DNA of 64,000 nt from [Actinomadura] parvosata subsp. kistnae (GTDB lineage: Bacteria; Actinomycetota; Actinomycetes; Streptosporangiales; Streptosporangiaceae): NCBI RefSeq assembly GCF_900323885.1, contig NZ_OOHJ01000022.1, positions 992,001 through 1,056,000 on the forward strand. Direction: 5' to 3'. Numbering within the stretch: the stretch's first letter is position 1; every line of letters begins with the position of its first letter. Shown one piece after another: positions 46,092 through 53,859 of this stretch. Made by a program: the position numbers and the translations under genes. The notes under the pieces are model-generated. The model did no database searches and was not told the origin of the DNA. It saw only the letters and a program-made list of their open reading frames with translations.

Positions 46092-46948
46092 GCGTTCAGC
46101 CTTTCGATCACCTTCAGCAGGGCGGAGTGGTCGAGCGCGCCGTGGCCCTGCGCCCTGGCCGCGGCCACGAGCTGGGCGACCTGCCCGGTGAGCGGCAGGC
46201 TGACGCCCGCCTCCCGGGCGGCGGCCAGGGCGATGCCCATGTCCTTGTGGTGCAGGTCGATGCGGAAGCCGGGGGCGAACTCCCGCTTGACCATGGTGTG
46301 CCGCTTGAGCTCCAGGATCCGGGAGCCGGCCAGGCCGCCGGCCAGCACGTCCAGGCCCGGCGCCGGGTCCACGCCGGACGCCTCCAGCAGCACGATCGCC
46401 TCCGAGACGAGCCCGTAGATGCCGCCGACGACGAGCTGGTTGGCGGCCTTGACGGTCTGGCCCGCGCCGGCCGGGCCGACGTGCACGACGGTGACGCCGA
46501 GGCGGTCCAGGACAGGCCTGGCCGCCTCGACGTCCTCCGGCGCGCCGCCGACCATGATCGACAGGGTGCCGTCGATCGCGCCGCGCTCGCCGCCGCTCAC
46601 GGGGGCGTCCAGGGCCCGTACGCCGACCGCCGCGGCCTGCCGGGCGACCCACCGGGAGGTCTCCGGTTTGATCGTGCTCATGTCGATGTAGAGCAGGTTC
46701 GGCTTGCCGTACTCGATGACGAGCGGCGCGACCTCCTCCACCTGCGGCGAGTCGGGCAGCATCGTGATCACGACGTCGGCGCCGGCGACCGCGTCCACGA
46801 CGCCGGTGGCGGCCTTGCCGCCGAGGGCGGTGAGCTGTTCCAGGCGCTCGGCGCTCACGTCATAACCGGTCACGACATATCCGGCTTTGAGGAGGTTGGC
46901 GGCCATCGGGCTGCCCATGATCCCCAAGCCCACGAACCCGATGTTCAT
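46088..46948 (-). CDS. glxR: 2-hydroxy-3-oxopropionate (tartronate semialdehyde) reductase
   Basis: A 286-residue beta-hydroxyacid dehydrogenase. The NAD(P) fold GFVGLGIMGSPMAANLLKAG opens the protein. The substrate loop DAPVSGGERGAIDGTLSIM (about 114-132) and the catalytic Lys in GQTVKAANQL (about 170) follow. It reduces the Gcl product to D-glycerate. It lies between hyi and gcl in the same operon. Its start codon and first codons form the second copy of a 32-bp tandem duplication. Confidence 0.92.
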   Translation of the reverse strand: MNIGFVGLGIMGSPMAANLLKAGYVVTGYDVSAERLEQLTALGGKAATGVVDAVAGADVVITMLPDSPQVEEVAPLVIEYGKPNLLYIDMSTIKPETSRWVARQAAAVGVRALDAPVSGGERGAIDGTLSIMVGGAPEDVEAARPVLDRLGVTVVHVGPAGAGQTVKAANQLVVGGIYGLVSEAIVLLEASGVDPAPGLDVLAGGLAGSRILELKRHTMVKREFAPGFRIDLHHKDMGIALAAAREAGVSLPLTGQVAQLVAAARAQGHGALDHSALLKVIERLNA

Positions 46949-46992
46949 CCCTGCCTCCAGCCGGCGAACCCGCCGATCATCCCTGCCTCCAG
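46929..46992 (-). repeat. 32-bp tandem duplication at the hyi/glxR junction
   Basis: 46929-46960 and 46961-46992 match at most positions (ctggaggcagggatga is identical in both). One copy supplies the ribosome-binding site and ATG of glxR. The other supplies the last codons and TGA of hyi, at the equivalent position. Confidence 0.85.
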
Positions 46993-47756
46993 TCGAACGC
47001 GCCCGGCCCCTCGTGCCGGTACTCCAGGCCGACGTGCCCGCGGTAACCCGCCGCCTCCAGGCGCGCGAAGATCTCCTCGTACGGCATCCCGCCGCTCCCC
47101 GGCCGCCCCCTGCCGGGATCGTCGGCGATCTGCACGTGCCCGAACCGGCCCGCGTGCCGGTCGATGAGCGCCAGCACGTTCTCGCCCATCCGGTGCAGGT
47201 GGTAGAGGTCGGCGAGGAAGGCCACGTTGTCCCGGTCCACCTGGTCGATGAGGTCGAACGCGGCGCCCGCCGAGGTGATCGGGTAGAGCGGGTTCTCGTG
47301 GGAGTTGAGCGCCTCGACGACGACGGTCGCGCCGATGGTCCTCGCCGCGTCGGCGGCCCTGCGCAGGTTCGCCACGGCCAGCTCCCTGTCGGTGCCGGGG
47401 CCGTTGCCGTACAGGGCGTTCAGCACGGGGCAGCCGAGCTCGCCGGCGAGCTGGACGGCGACGTCGATGTTGGCCTGGAAGCGGGCCGATCCCTCGGGCC
47501 GGGCGAGCAGGCCGCGCTCGCCCGCCGCCATGTCGCCGGCGTCGAAGTTGAGGCCGACCAGGCGCACCCCGGCGTCCTCGACGGCCTGGCGCAGCTCCGC
47601 GAGCGCCGCGCCGCCGGGGTCGGGCGAGTCGAACGGCCACCACAGCTCCACCGCGTCGAACCCGCACTTGGCCGCCGCGGCCGGCCGCTCCAGCAGCGGC
47701 AGGCCGGTGAAGAGGATCGACAGGTTCACGTCGAACCTCAGGGCGCCCGTCCTCAT
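46977..47756 (-). CDS. hyi: Hydroxypyruvate isomerase
   Basis: A 259-residue TIM-barrel isomerase (AP-endonuclease 2 fold). FDVNLSILFTGLPLLERPAAAA opens the barrel, CGFDAVELWWPF follows, and metal-ligand Glu/His residues appear in VVEALNSHENP and LYHLHRMGEN, with GLEYRHEG near the end. It interconverts hydroxypyruvate and tartronate semialdehyde, feeding GlxR. ATGA overlap with the sucD-like stop (47753-47756) shows coupling. Confidence 0.9.
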   Translation of the reverse strand: MRTGALRFDVNLSILFTGLPLLERPAAAAKCGFDAVELWWPFDSPDPGGAALAELRQAVEDAGVRLVGLNFDAGDMAAGERGLLARPEGSARFQANIDVAVQLAGELGCPVLNALYGNGPGTDRELAVANLRRAADAARTIGATVVVEALNSHENPLYPITSAGAAFDLIDQVDRDNVAFLADLYHLHRMGENVLALIDRHAGRFGHVQIADDPGRGRPGSGGMPYEEIFARLEAAGYRGHVGLEYRHEGPGAFDWRQG

Positions 47757-48637
47757 GTCGCCGCCCTCGACAGGACCGAGCGCATCAGGCGGGCGGTCTC
47801 GGACGGCGTCCTGCCCACGCGGACGCCGACCGCCTCCAGCGCCTCCTTCTTGGCCTGCGCGGTGCCGGACGAGCCGGACACGATCGCGCCCGCGTGCCCC
47901 ATCGTCTTGCCTTCCGGCGCGGTGAAGCCCGCCACGTAGGCCACGACCGGTTTGGTGACGTTCGCGGCGATGTAGGCGGCGGCCCGCTCCTCGGCGTCGC
48001 CGCCGATCTCGCCGATCATCACGATCGCGTCGGTGCCCGGGTCGTCCTGGAACGCGCGCAGGCAGTCGATGTGCGTCGTGCCGATGACCGGGTCGCCGCC
48101 GATCCCGACGGCGGTGGAGAAGCCGAGGTCGCGCAGCTCGTACATGAGCTGGTAGGTCAGCGTGCCCGACTTGGAGACCAGCCCGATGCGGCCCGCGGAG
48201 GTGATGTCGGCGGGGATGATGCCGGCCGAGGACTGGCCGGGGCTGATCAGGCCGGGGCAGTTCGGCCCGATGATCCTGGTCCGGCCGTTCGCCAGGGCGC
48301 GGAAGCGCACGGCGTCGTGCACCGGCACGCCCTCCGTGATCACCACGCAGAGCGGCACCTCCGCCTGCACGGCCTCCTCCACGGCGGCGGCGGTGAAGCG
48401 CGGCGGCACGAAGATCACCGACACGTCGGCGCCCGTCTCCGACACCGCCTCGGCCACCGAGCCGAACACCGGCACCTCGCGCTCACCGAAGTCCACGCAG
48501 CGGCCGCCCTTGCCCGGCGTCACCCCGGCCACGATGTCCGTGCCGGCGGCGAGCATGCGGGCCGTGTGGCGGGTGCCCTCCGCACCCGTCATGCCCTGGA
48601 CGAGTACCCGGCTGTCCTTGGTCAGAAAGATCGCCAT
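47753..48637 (-). CDS. sucD: Succinate/malate-CoA ligase-type alpha subunit
   Basis: A 294-residue alpha subunit. VQGMTGAEGTRHTARMLAAG binds CoA, PNCPGLISPGQ is the family loop, and the active-site phospho-His lies in GKTMGHAGAIVSG (about residue 247). It pairs with the beta subunit encoded immediately upstream. In this operon it could make succinyl-CoA as CoA donor, or malyl-CoA/another acyl-CoA; housekeeping TCA genes normally occur elsewhere. The adjacent stop and start share no gap with sucC. Confidence 0.88.
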   Translation of the reverse strand: MAIFLTKDSRVLVQGMTGAEGTRHTARMLAAGTDIVAGVTPGKGGRCVDFGEREVPVFGSVAEAVSETGADVSVIFVPPRFTAAAVEEAVQAEVPLCVVITEGVPVHDAVRFRALANGRTRIIGPNCPGLISPGQSSAGIIPADITSAGRIGLVSKSGTLTYQLMYELRDLGFSTAVGIGGDPVIGTTHIDCLRAFQDDPGTDAIVMIGEIGGDAEERAAAYIAANVTKPVVAYVAGFTAPEGKTMGHAGAIVSGSSGTAQAKKEALEAVGVRVGRTPSETARLMRSVLSRAAT

Positions 48638-49771
48638 CTACGCACCTGCCGCGAGTCTGGCCGCCATCTCGGCGGCGCCGTCCATGGTCGCTACCTGGCG
48701 GACCGCCGGGTGGCGGGCGTCGCTCAGGATGCGCCGGCCCACCTCGGCGTTGTTGCCGTCCAGCCGGACGACGATGGGCCTGCGGTGGCCGCGCTCGCCG
48801 AGGAGCTCCAGCGCGGTCACGATGCCGTTGGCGACCGCGTCGCAGGCCGTGATGCCGCCGAAGACGTTGACCAGCACCGAGCGCACGTCGGGGTCGGCCA
48901 GGATGATCTCCAGCCCGTCGGCCATCACCTGGGCGGAGGCGCCGCCGCCGATGTCGAGGAAGTTCGCCGGGCCGGCGCCGGCTCCCGCCACCACGTCGAG
49001 CGTGCTCATCACCAGCCCGGCGCCGTTGCCGATCACGCCCACGGTGCCGTCCAGCTTGACGTAGTTGAGCCCCTTGGCCCGGGCGCGGTCTTCCAAGCTG
49101 TCCGTACGCTCGCCGTAGTCGTCCCAGCCGTGGCGGAAGGCGGCGTTGTCGTCGAGGGTGACCTTGCCGTCGAGCGCCACGATCCGCTGGTCGGTGGTGC
49201 AGATCAGCGGGTTCACCTCGACGAGCAGGGCGTCCTCCGCGACGAGCACCCGCCACAGTTTCTCCAGCACCGGGGCGGCCTGCTCGGGCAGGCCCGCCTT
49301 TGCCGCCAGCAGCTTGGCGGTGTCGGCGTCCACGCCCGTCACGGGGTCGATCGGCAGCTTCACGAGGGCGTCGGGGTCGGTGGCCGCCAGCTCCTCGATC
49401 TCCATGCCGCCCTGGCTCGACACCATCGCCAGGAACCCGCCCTCGGCGCGGTCCACCAGGAAGGCCGCGTAGTACTCCTCGAACGGCACGGTCGCGGCCT
49501 CCACCAGCACGCGGCGCGCGATGTGCCCCTTGATGTCCATTCCGATGACGCGATCGGCCTCCGCCTCGGCCGCGACCGGCCCCGCCGCCGGTCTGATCCC
49601 GCCTGCCTTGCCCCGCCCGCCGGTCTTCACCTGGGCCTTGATGACTACGGGCGCGCCCAGCCCGGCCGCGATCTCGCGGGCCTCGGCCGGTGTGGCCGCG
49701 GTCCGGCCCGCCGGAACCGGGATCCCGTGACGCCCGAAGAGCTCCTTTGCCTGGTACTCGTACAGGTCCAT
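48638..49771 (-). CDS. sucC: Succinate/malate-CoA ligase-type beta subunit
   Basis: A 377-residue ATP-grasp subunit. MDLYEYQAKELFGRHGIPVP is the standard start, VVIKAQVKTGGRGKAGG (about 43-59) binds nucleotide, LLVEVNPLI gives metal ligands, and NFLDIGGGAS and LVNVFGGITACD complete the C-terminal part. It is the first gene of the glyoxylate operon and lies just downstream of the island operator at 49789-49802. Substrate specificity is uncertain. Confidence 0.88.
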   Translation of the reverse strand: MDLYEYQAKELFGRHGIPVPAGRTAATPAEAREIAAGLGAPVVIKAQVKTGGRGKAGGIRPAAGPVAAEAEADRVIGMDIKGHIARRVLVEAATVPFEEYYAAFLVDRAEGGFLAMVSSQGGMEIEELAATDPDALVKLPIDPVTGVDADTAKLLAAKAGLPEQAAPVLEKLWRVLVAEDALLVEVNPLICTTDQRIVALDGKVTLDDNAAFRHGWDDYGERTDSLEDRARAKGLNYVKLDGTVGVIGNGAGLVMSTLDVVAGAGAGPANFLDIGGGASAQVMADGLEIILADPDVRSVLVNVFGGITACDAVANGIVTALELLGERGHRRPIVVRLDGNNAEVGRRILSDARHPAVRQVATMDGAAEMAARLAAGA

Positions 49772-49788
49772 TCGAGCCTCCTTTGTAG

Positions 49789-49865
49789 ACGGTATACCGT
49801 ATGGAGTATCCTTCGTCTAGGGTCTCGACAGGGGTCTGCAGAGCGGGATATTCCATACAGTATGG
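49789..49865. promoter_or_regulatory. Paired ATAC-N-GTAT operators between sucC and the MFS gene
   Basis: Site 1: ATACCGTAT at 49794-49802, inside ACGGTATACCGT (49789-49800, perfect palindrome). Site 2: CCATACAGTATGG at 49853-49865, a perfect odd palindrome overlapping the MFS start codon (49862). The two face the divergent operons. Confidence 0.85.
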
Positions 49866-51100
49866 AGAATGCAGTTAAGGACTGGCGGGGGCGGTCGTAC
49901 CGTCCCGGGCCCGTCCCCGCCGACCGCACCCGCATGTTCCGGCTGGCCCTGGCCGCCATGGCGGCGATCAGCCCGCTCCAGTACGGCTACGCCGCCCTGC
50001 ACGCCCGGCAGGCGTCCGGGCTGACCCTGCTCGCCATCTGGATCGCCTGCCAGGCCGCCGGCGCCCTGCCCGCACTCCACCTCGTCCGCCGGCGGCGGCT
50101 CGGCGTGCGCGCCTGCCTCGCGGCCGGCGCCGCCCTGAGCGGCCTCGGCCTGCTCGCGGCCGGCCTGACACCCACCGGCGCGCCCGCCCTCATCGGCTAC
50201 GCCGTGCTCGGCGGACTCGGGGCCGGGCTCGTCTACGGGGTGTGCGGCGAGGTCGTCTCCTCCTGGTACCCGGAGCGCCCGGCCGCCCGCGTCGGCCTCA
50301 TCACCGGGGCCTTCGGGTACGGCGCGGTGCCCCTGCTGCTCTGGGCCGGCATCGCGCCCGGCACGACCCCGGCCGCCTTCCTCGTCTGCGCCGCGCTGGC
50401 CACGGCCGTCATCGCCACCGCCGCCCGGCACCTCCGGCTCCCGCCCGCCCAGTGGTGGCCCGACGACGTGGACCCGCGCACGCACGCCCTTGACGCCGCC
50501 CGGCTGCGCACGTCCCCTGAGGCGGTCAAGCAGTTCGGGCTCGCGCAGGCGCTGCGCACACGTACGCTGCCGGCGCTCGCGCTCATGCTGGTGTGCGCAG
50601 GGGCGGTGTCGGTGTTCGACGTGATCGCGGTGGCGAGCACGGGCGCGTGGGGCGCGCTGGCCCTGCTGGTGGCGCTGAACGGCGCGGGCCGGTCGGTGGC
50701 CATGCGGGCGGCGGACCGGTACGGCCGCCGCCGCGTCCTGGCCGCCGTCTTCAGCGCACTGGCGGCCGGCCAGGTCCTGCTGGCGGTGGCCGTCCAGAGC
50801 GCGGTGGGCAGTCCCCTGCTGTGGCTCGGGGCCGTGGCGGCCGGGCTGGGCGGTGGGGCGTTCTACCCGCTGCTCGCCAGCCTCGTCCGCGAGCTGTTCG
50901 GCACCGAGCGCGCCACCGAGATCCACGCGGTCGTCTACAGCGCCAAGGCCGTGGCGGGCGGGCTGGCCGTCGCCCTGGCCCTCACCGCGCTGACCGCCCC
51001 CGGCGCGGCCCTCCTGGCTGCGGCGGCGCTGGCGGCGCTGCCCGCCCTGGCCACCCCTCGCCTGCGCATCCCCGGCCTGCCGGCCACGATCCCGCTGTGA
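49862..51100 (+). CDS. MFS transporter, candidate oxalate/formate carrier
   Basis: A 412-residue protein with about 12 transmembrane helices. The first half has the GAGLVYGVCGEVVSSWYPERPAARVGLI region characteristic of OxlT-type carriers (split at the loop). ADRYGRRRVL is the mid-protein MFS motif, and FYPLLASLVRELFGTERATEIHA follows. The family includes the oxalate:formate antiporter. Its position in the oxalate island and its operator fit oxalate uptake or oxalate/formate exchange. The first codons overlap the operator, so regulation is likely by direct occlusion. Confidence 0.8.
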   Translation: MENAVKDWRGRSYRPGPVPADRTRMFRLALAAMAAISPLQYGYAALHARQASGLTLLAIWIACQAAGALPALHLVRRRRLGVRACLAAGAALSGLGLLAAGLTPTGAPALIGYAVLGGLGAGLVYGVCGEVVSSWYPERPAARVGLITGAFGYGAVPLLLWAGIAPGTTPAAFLVCAALATAVIATAARHLRLPPAQWWPDDVDPRTHALDAARLRTSPEAVKQFGLAQALRTRTLPALALMLVCAGAVSVFDVIAVASTGAWGALALLVALNGAGRSVAMRAADRYGRRRVLAAVFSALAAGQVLLAVAVQSAVGSPLLWLGAVAAGLGGGAFYPLLASLVRELFGTERATEIHAVVYSAKAVAGGLAVALALTALTAPGAALLAAAALAALPALATPRLRIPGLPATIPL

Positions 51101-51170
51101 CACCGAGCCCTGCTGTGGCGCCACGCCGTGTAACACGAGCGGTCGTGGCGCGACGCTCTGTGACGAGACT
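51079..51170 (+). repeat. Degenerate repeat over the MFS stop codon
   Basis: The stop-bearing element ctgtgacaccgag recurs downstream as gtgtaacacgag and ctgtgacgag at roughly 30-bp spacing. The copies are diverged, so this is a weaker example of the stop-centred duplications. Confidence 0.45.
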
Positions 51171-51190
51171 CACGGCCGAACAGAACCCCC

Positions 51191-51210
51191 AGACGGTATG
51201 CTGTAGGCAG
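51191..51210 (+). promoter_or_regulatory. Operator-like site before the GntR regulator gene
   Basis: agacggtatgctgtaggcag resembles the sucC-side site (agacggtataccgtatggag) at most positions, with a degenerate core. It lies about 40 bp before the GntR start and suggests autoregulation. Confidence 0.65.
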
Positions 51211-51250
51211 TCGACCAAAAACCGTAAGCACCTCTACCTGGAGACGTGAC

Positions 51251-51991
51251 ATGTTGCTGTCGGATCAGGCCGGTCAGACGGCGGCCGCACCGAAGATTCC
51301 CCGCCCCGCCACGCTCAGGGAGAGTGTGATCGAGGCTATCCAAGAGCTCATCGTCTCCGGCCAGCTCAAGCCCGGTCAGCACCTCGTCGAGAGCGAGCTG
51401 GCCGAGCTGCTCGGCGTCTCCAGGCAGCCCGTACGCGAGGCGCTCCAGCAGCTCAGCGGCGAGGGCTGGGTCGACCTCCACCCGGGCCAGGGCGCGTTCG
51501 TGCACGTCCCGACCGTGGAGGAGGCCGATCAGCTCCTCGCGGTCCGCACGCTGCTGGAGACGGAGTCGGCCCGGCTCGCCGCGCAGCACGCCGGCGAGGA
51601 GGGGGTGAAGCGGTTGCGCGCCCTGTGCGACAGAGGCATCGCCGCGGTGCGGTCCGACGACGTCGAGGGCGCCGTGGCGACCAACTCCGAGCTGCACAGC
51701 CTGGTGACGGCCCTGTCGGGCAACAAGGTGCTGGCCGAGCTGGCCGCCCAGGTGGCCAGGCGGGTGCGGTGGTACCACACGCCGGTGGCCCGCCAGCGCG
51801 GCATGGCGTCATGGGAGGAGCACCAGGCGCTGATCGACGCCATCGAGGCCGGCGACGAGCGCCGGGCGGCGAAGATCATGCGGGAGCACACCGAGCACAC
51901 CCGCGCCTCCTACATGGAGCAGCGGGAGAACGAGCCGGTGGAGCCCGCGCCCAAGCCGGTACGCCGGCGCCGGCCCCGTCAGCTCGGTTGA
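51251..51991 (+). CDS. GntR-family (FadR/FCD) regulator of the oxalate island
   Basis: A 246-residue regulator. The winged helix (about 22-85) has LRESVIEAIQELIVSGQLKPGQ and LLGVSRQPVREALQQL, the GntR recognition helix. The FCD ligand domain follows: AVRTLLETESARLAA, with metal-binding Asp/His candidates in SELHSLV, and HQALIDAIEAGDERRAA with the EH pair. FCD domains sense small carboxylates or acyl-CoAs. The recurrent ATAC-N-GTAT sites across the island are its probable operators. Confidence 0.88.
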   Translation: MLLSDQAGQTAAAPKIPRPATLRESVIEAIQELIVSGQLKPGQHLVESELAELLGVSRQPVREALQQLSGEGWVDLHPGQGAFVHVPTVEEADQLLAVRTLLETESARLAAQHAGEEGVKRLRALCDRGIAAVRSDDVEGAVATNSELHSLVTALSGNKVLAELAAQVARRVRWYHTPVARQRGMASWEEHQALIDAIEAGDERRAAKIMREHTEHTRASYMEQRENEPVEPAPKPVRRRRPRQLG

Positions 51992-52072
51992 CGTGACGTT
52001 CACAGGAATCCACATGCTCCGAAACACCTCGGGTAGAGGGTGGGAGCCATACCGATCGGAGGTGTACGACCC

Positions 52073-52249
52073 ATGAAGGCGTTGTTGCGCTTTCTCCTCG
52101 GTGATCCCCCGGGCCAGGCGGCCGACGGCGGGGCCATCGGCATCGGCCTGAGCGCGGCGCTCAGGAAGCACTACTCGGCCGACGACGCGGACCGCTACCT
52201 GCGCGAGTGGAGCACCCGGCAGGAGCGCGAGGTCCGCGAGCGGCACTGA
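52073..52249 (+). CDS. Small hypothetical protein (58 residues)
   Basis: MKALLRFLLGDPPGQAADGG followed by a helical, charged C-terminal part (KHYSADDADRYLREWSTRQE). GGAGG about 10 bases before the ATG supports translation. No family is recognised. It sits between the GntR gene and the convergent TerC gene. Its stop is the first of four short repeats. Confidence 0.5.
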   Translation: MKALLRFLLGDPPGQAADGGAIGIGLSAALRKHYSADDADRYLREWSTRQEREVRERH

Positions 52250-52307
52250 CAGCGAGCAGCACTGACAGAGCGGCACTGAAAAGCTGACCGGCACTGGCAA
52301 GCTGAAC
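52238..52307 (+). repeat. Four short tandem copies over the small gene's stop codon
   Basis: Units start at 52238, 52254, 52270 and 52290 around the core gcggcactgacag; the first contains the TGA stop. The last two are diverged. Confidence 0.75.
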
Positions 52308-52371
52308 GGCTGGGGCCGCGGCAGGGGGGCGGCCACCCGTGAGCAGCCACCGGCCCCCGCGCGCGGCCGGA

Positions 52372-53358
52372 TCAGCGATCCGCGGTTTCCGGCTCCTCCA
52401 CCTTCTTCCTGGCGTCACGAGCCGACTTCATCAGGCTGAGCACCGTGGTGACGGCGAGCGTTCCGAGGATGACCCCGAGGGACACCAGGATCGGGATCTC
52501 CGGCGCCCACGAGACCCCGTCGTGGTGCAGGGCCTCCAGGATGAGCTTCACCCCGATGAACGCCAGCACCACCGACAGTCCCTTGCTCAGGTAGACCAGC
52601 CGGTCGAGCAGGCCTCCGATGAGGAAGAAGAGCTGCCGCAGCCCCATGAGGGCGAAGGCGTTGGCGGTGAACACGAGGTAGGGCTCCTTGGTGAGCCCGA
52701 AGATGGCCGGGATCGAGTCGAGCGCGAACAGCAGGTCGGTGGTCCCGATGGCGACCATCACGATCAGCATCGGGGTGACCATCCGGCGCCCGTGGTGCAC
52801 GGTGAGCCGGGCGCCGTGGTAGGTGTCGGTCGTCGGCAGCACCCTGCGGACGGTGCGCAGGGCGATGTTCTCGGAGAACTCCGCCTCCTCGTCCTCGTGC
52901 CCGATGAGCTTCCACGCGGTATAGACGAGGAAGGCGCCGAACACGTAGAAGAGCCAGTCGAAGCGGGCGACGGCCTCGGCGCCGGCGGCGATGAAGCCGC
53001 CGCGCATGACCAGCGCCAGGATGATGCCGATGAGCAGCACCTTCTGGCGGTACTGCCGCGGCACCTGGAACCTGCTCATGATCAGCAGGAAGACGAAGAG
53101 GTTGTCCACGCTGAGCGAGTACTCGGTGATCCAGCCGGCGAAGAACTCCCCGCCGTGCGCGGGCCCGGACAGGACGAGCAGGCCGACGCCGAACGCGACG
53201 GCCAGGCCGACGTAGAACGAGACCCAGCCGACGCACTCCTTGAAGCTGGGCTCGTGCGGGTTGCGGGCCACGAGCCAGAAGTCGAGCGCGAGCACCACGC
53301 AGAAGCCGCCGATGGTGGCGGCCCAGATCCAGAACGGCAGCTCCATCGCCGGAACCAT
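52372..53358 (-). CDS. TerC/Alx-family membrane protein
   Basis: A 328-residue protein with about nine transmembrane helices. The paired acidic motifs EYSLSVDNLFVFLLIM (about 75) and TDLLFALDSIPAIFGLT (about 200) mark the TerC family, whose members export manganese or assist metal loading. It follows the Nramp-like and DUF membrane genes without a gap, so it is probably the last gene of the oxc-frc operon. This is a hint that metal balance matters during metal-oxalate use. ATG at 53358 or 53346 is possible. Confidence 0.85.
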   Translation of the reverse strand: MVPAMELPFWIWAATIGGFCVVLALDFWLVARNPHEPSFKECVGWVSFYVGLAVAFGVGLLVLSGPAHGGEFFAGWITEYSLSVDNLFVFLLIMSRFQVPRQYRQKVLLIGIILALVMRGGFIAAGAEAVARFDWLFYVFGAFLVYTAWKLIGHEDEEAEFSENIALRTVRRVLPTTDTYHGARLTVHHGRRMVTPMLIVMVAIGTTDLLFALDSIPAIFGLTKEPYLVFTANAFALMGLRQLFFLIGGLLDRLVYLSKGLSVVLAFIGVKLILEALHHDGVSWAPEIPILVSLGVILGTLAVTTVLSLMKSARDARKKVEEPETADR

Positions 53359-53859
53359 CTATCTGCCCCCCTTTCTGGCGCTCTTGCGGGCGCGCACGAT
53401 CCGGGCGAAGCGCAGGTACTTCTGGAGCAGCTCGCCGGCGAGCGGGTTGTCCCCGGCCCGGCGCACCAGCCATTGCGGCATGATCCGCTCGTGCATCCAC
53501 AGGAAGCCGATCGCGAAGCCGAGGGAGATCATCGCCTGGTAGGCCAGGAACGGCCCGGCGCCCTCGGCGAGGCCGCCGGTCGGTACGAGGATCTCCTGCG
53601 CCAGCCGCGACACCGGGAAGGCGGCCATCCAGTACAGGCCGATGGGGCCGAAGGTGCCCGGGCGGAAGACGCCGTGGCCGAGCAGCATGCCGTACAGGCC
53701 GCCGAACAGGGCCAGCGGCGTGGCCAGGGCCAGCGCCGCCAGGCCCGCCATGCCGGCGGACTGCCCCGCGAGGAGGGTCAGCCCACCGGCCATGGCTCCG
53801 GCGACGGCTCCGATCGACGCCCCTGGCAGGGCGAGTTCGAGGCTGTGCCGTCCCGTCAT
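53359..53859 (-). CDS. Small multi-helix membrane protein
   Basis: A 166-residue protein with four predicted transmembrane helices (about 12-32, 36-58, 70-90, 105-122) and a basic cytoplasmic tail (FARIVRARKSARKGGR). The family is unknown. Its start overlaps the Nramp-like stop by one base and its stop abuts the TerC start. The tight packing suggests a complex or shared task with its neighbours. Confidence 0.65.
   Translation of the reverse strand: MTGRHSLELALPGASIGAVAGAMAGGLTLLAGQSAGMAGLAALALATPLALFGGLYGMLLGHGVFRPGTFGPIGLYWMAAFPVSRLAQEILVPTGGLAEGAGPFLAYQAMISLGFAIGFLWMHERIMPQWLVRRAGDNPLAGELLQKYLRFARIVRARKSARKGGR

Noticed and set aside
52372..53358. Tellurite-resistance operon
   Set aside because: TerC-family membrane protein alone; no TerD/TerZ/TerA genes are present, and its context is the oxalate operon.
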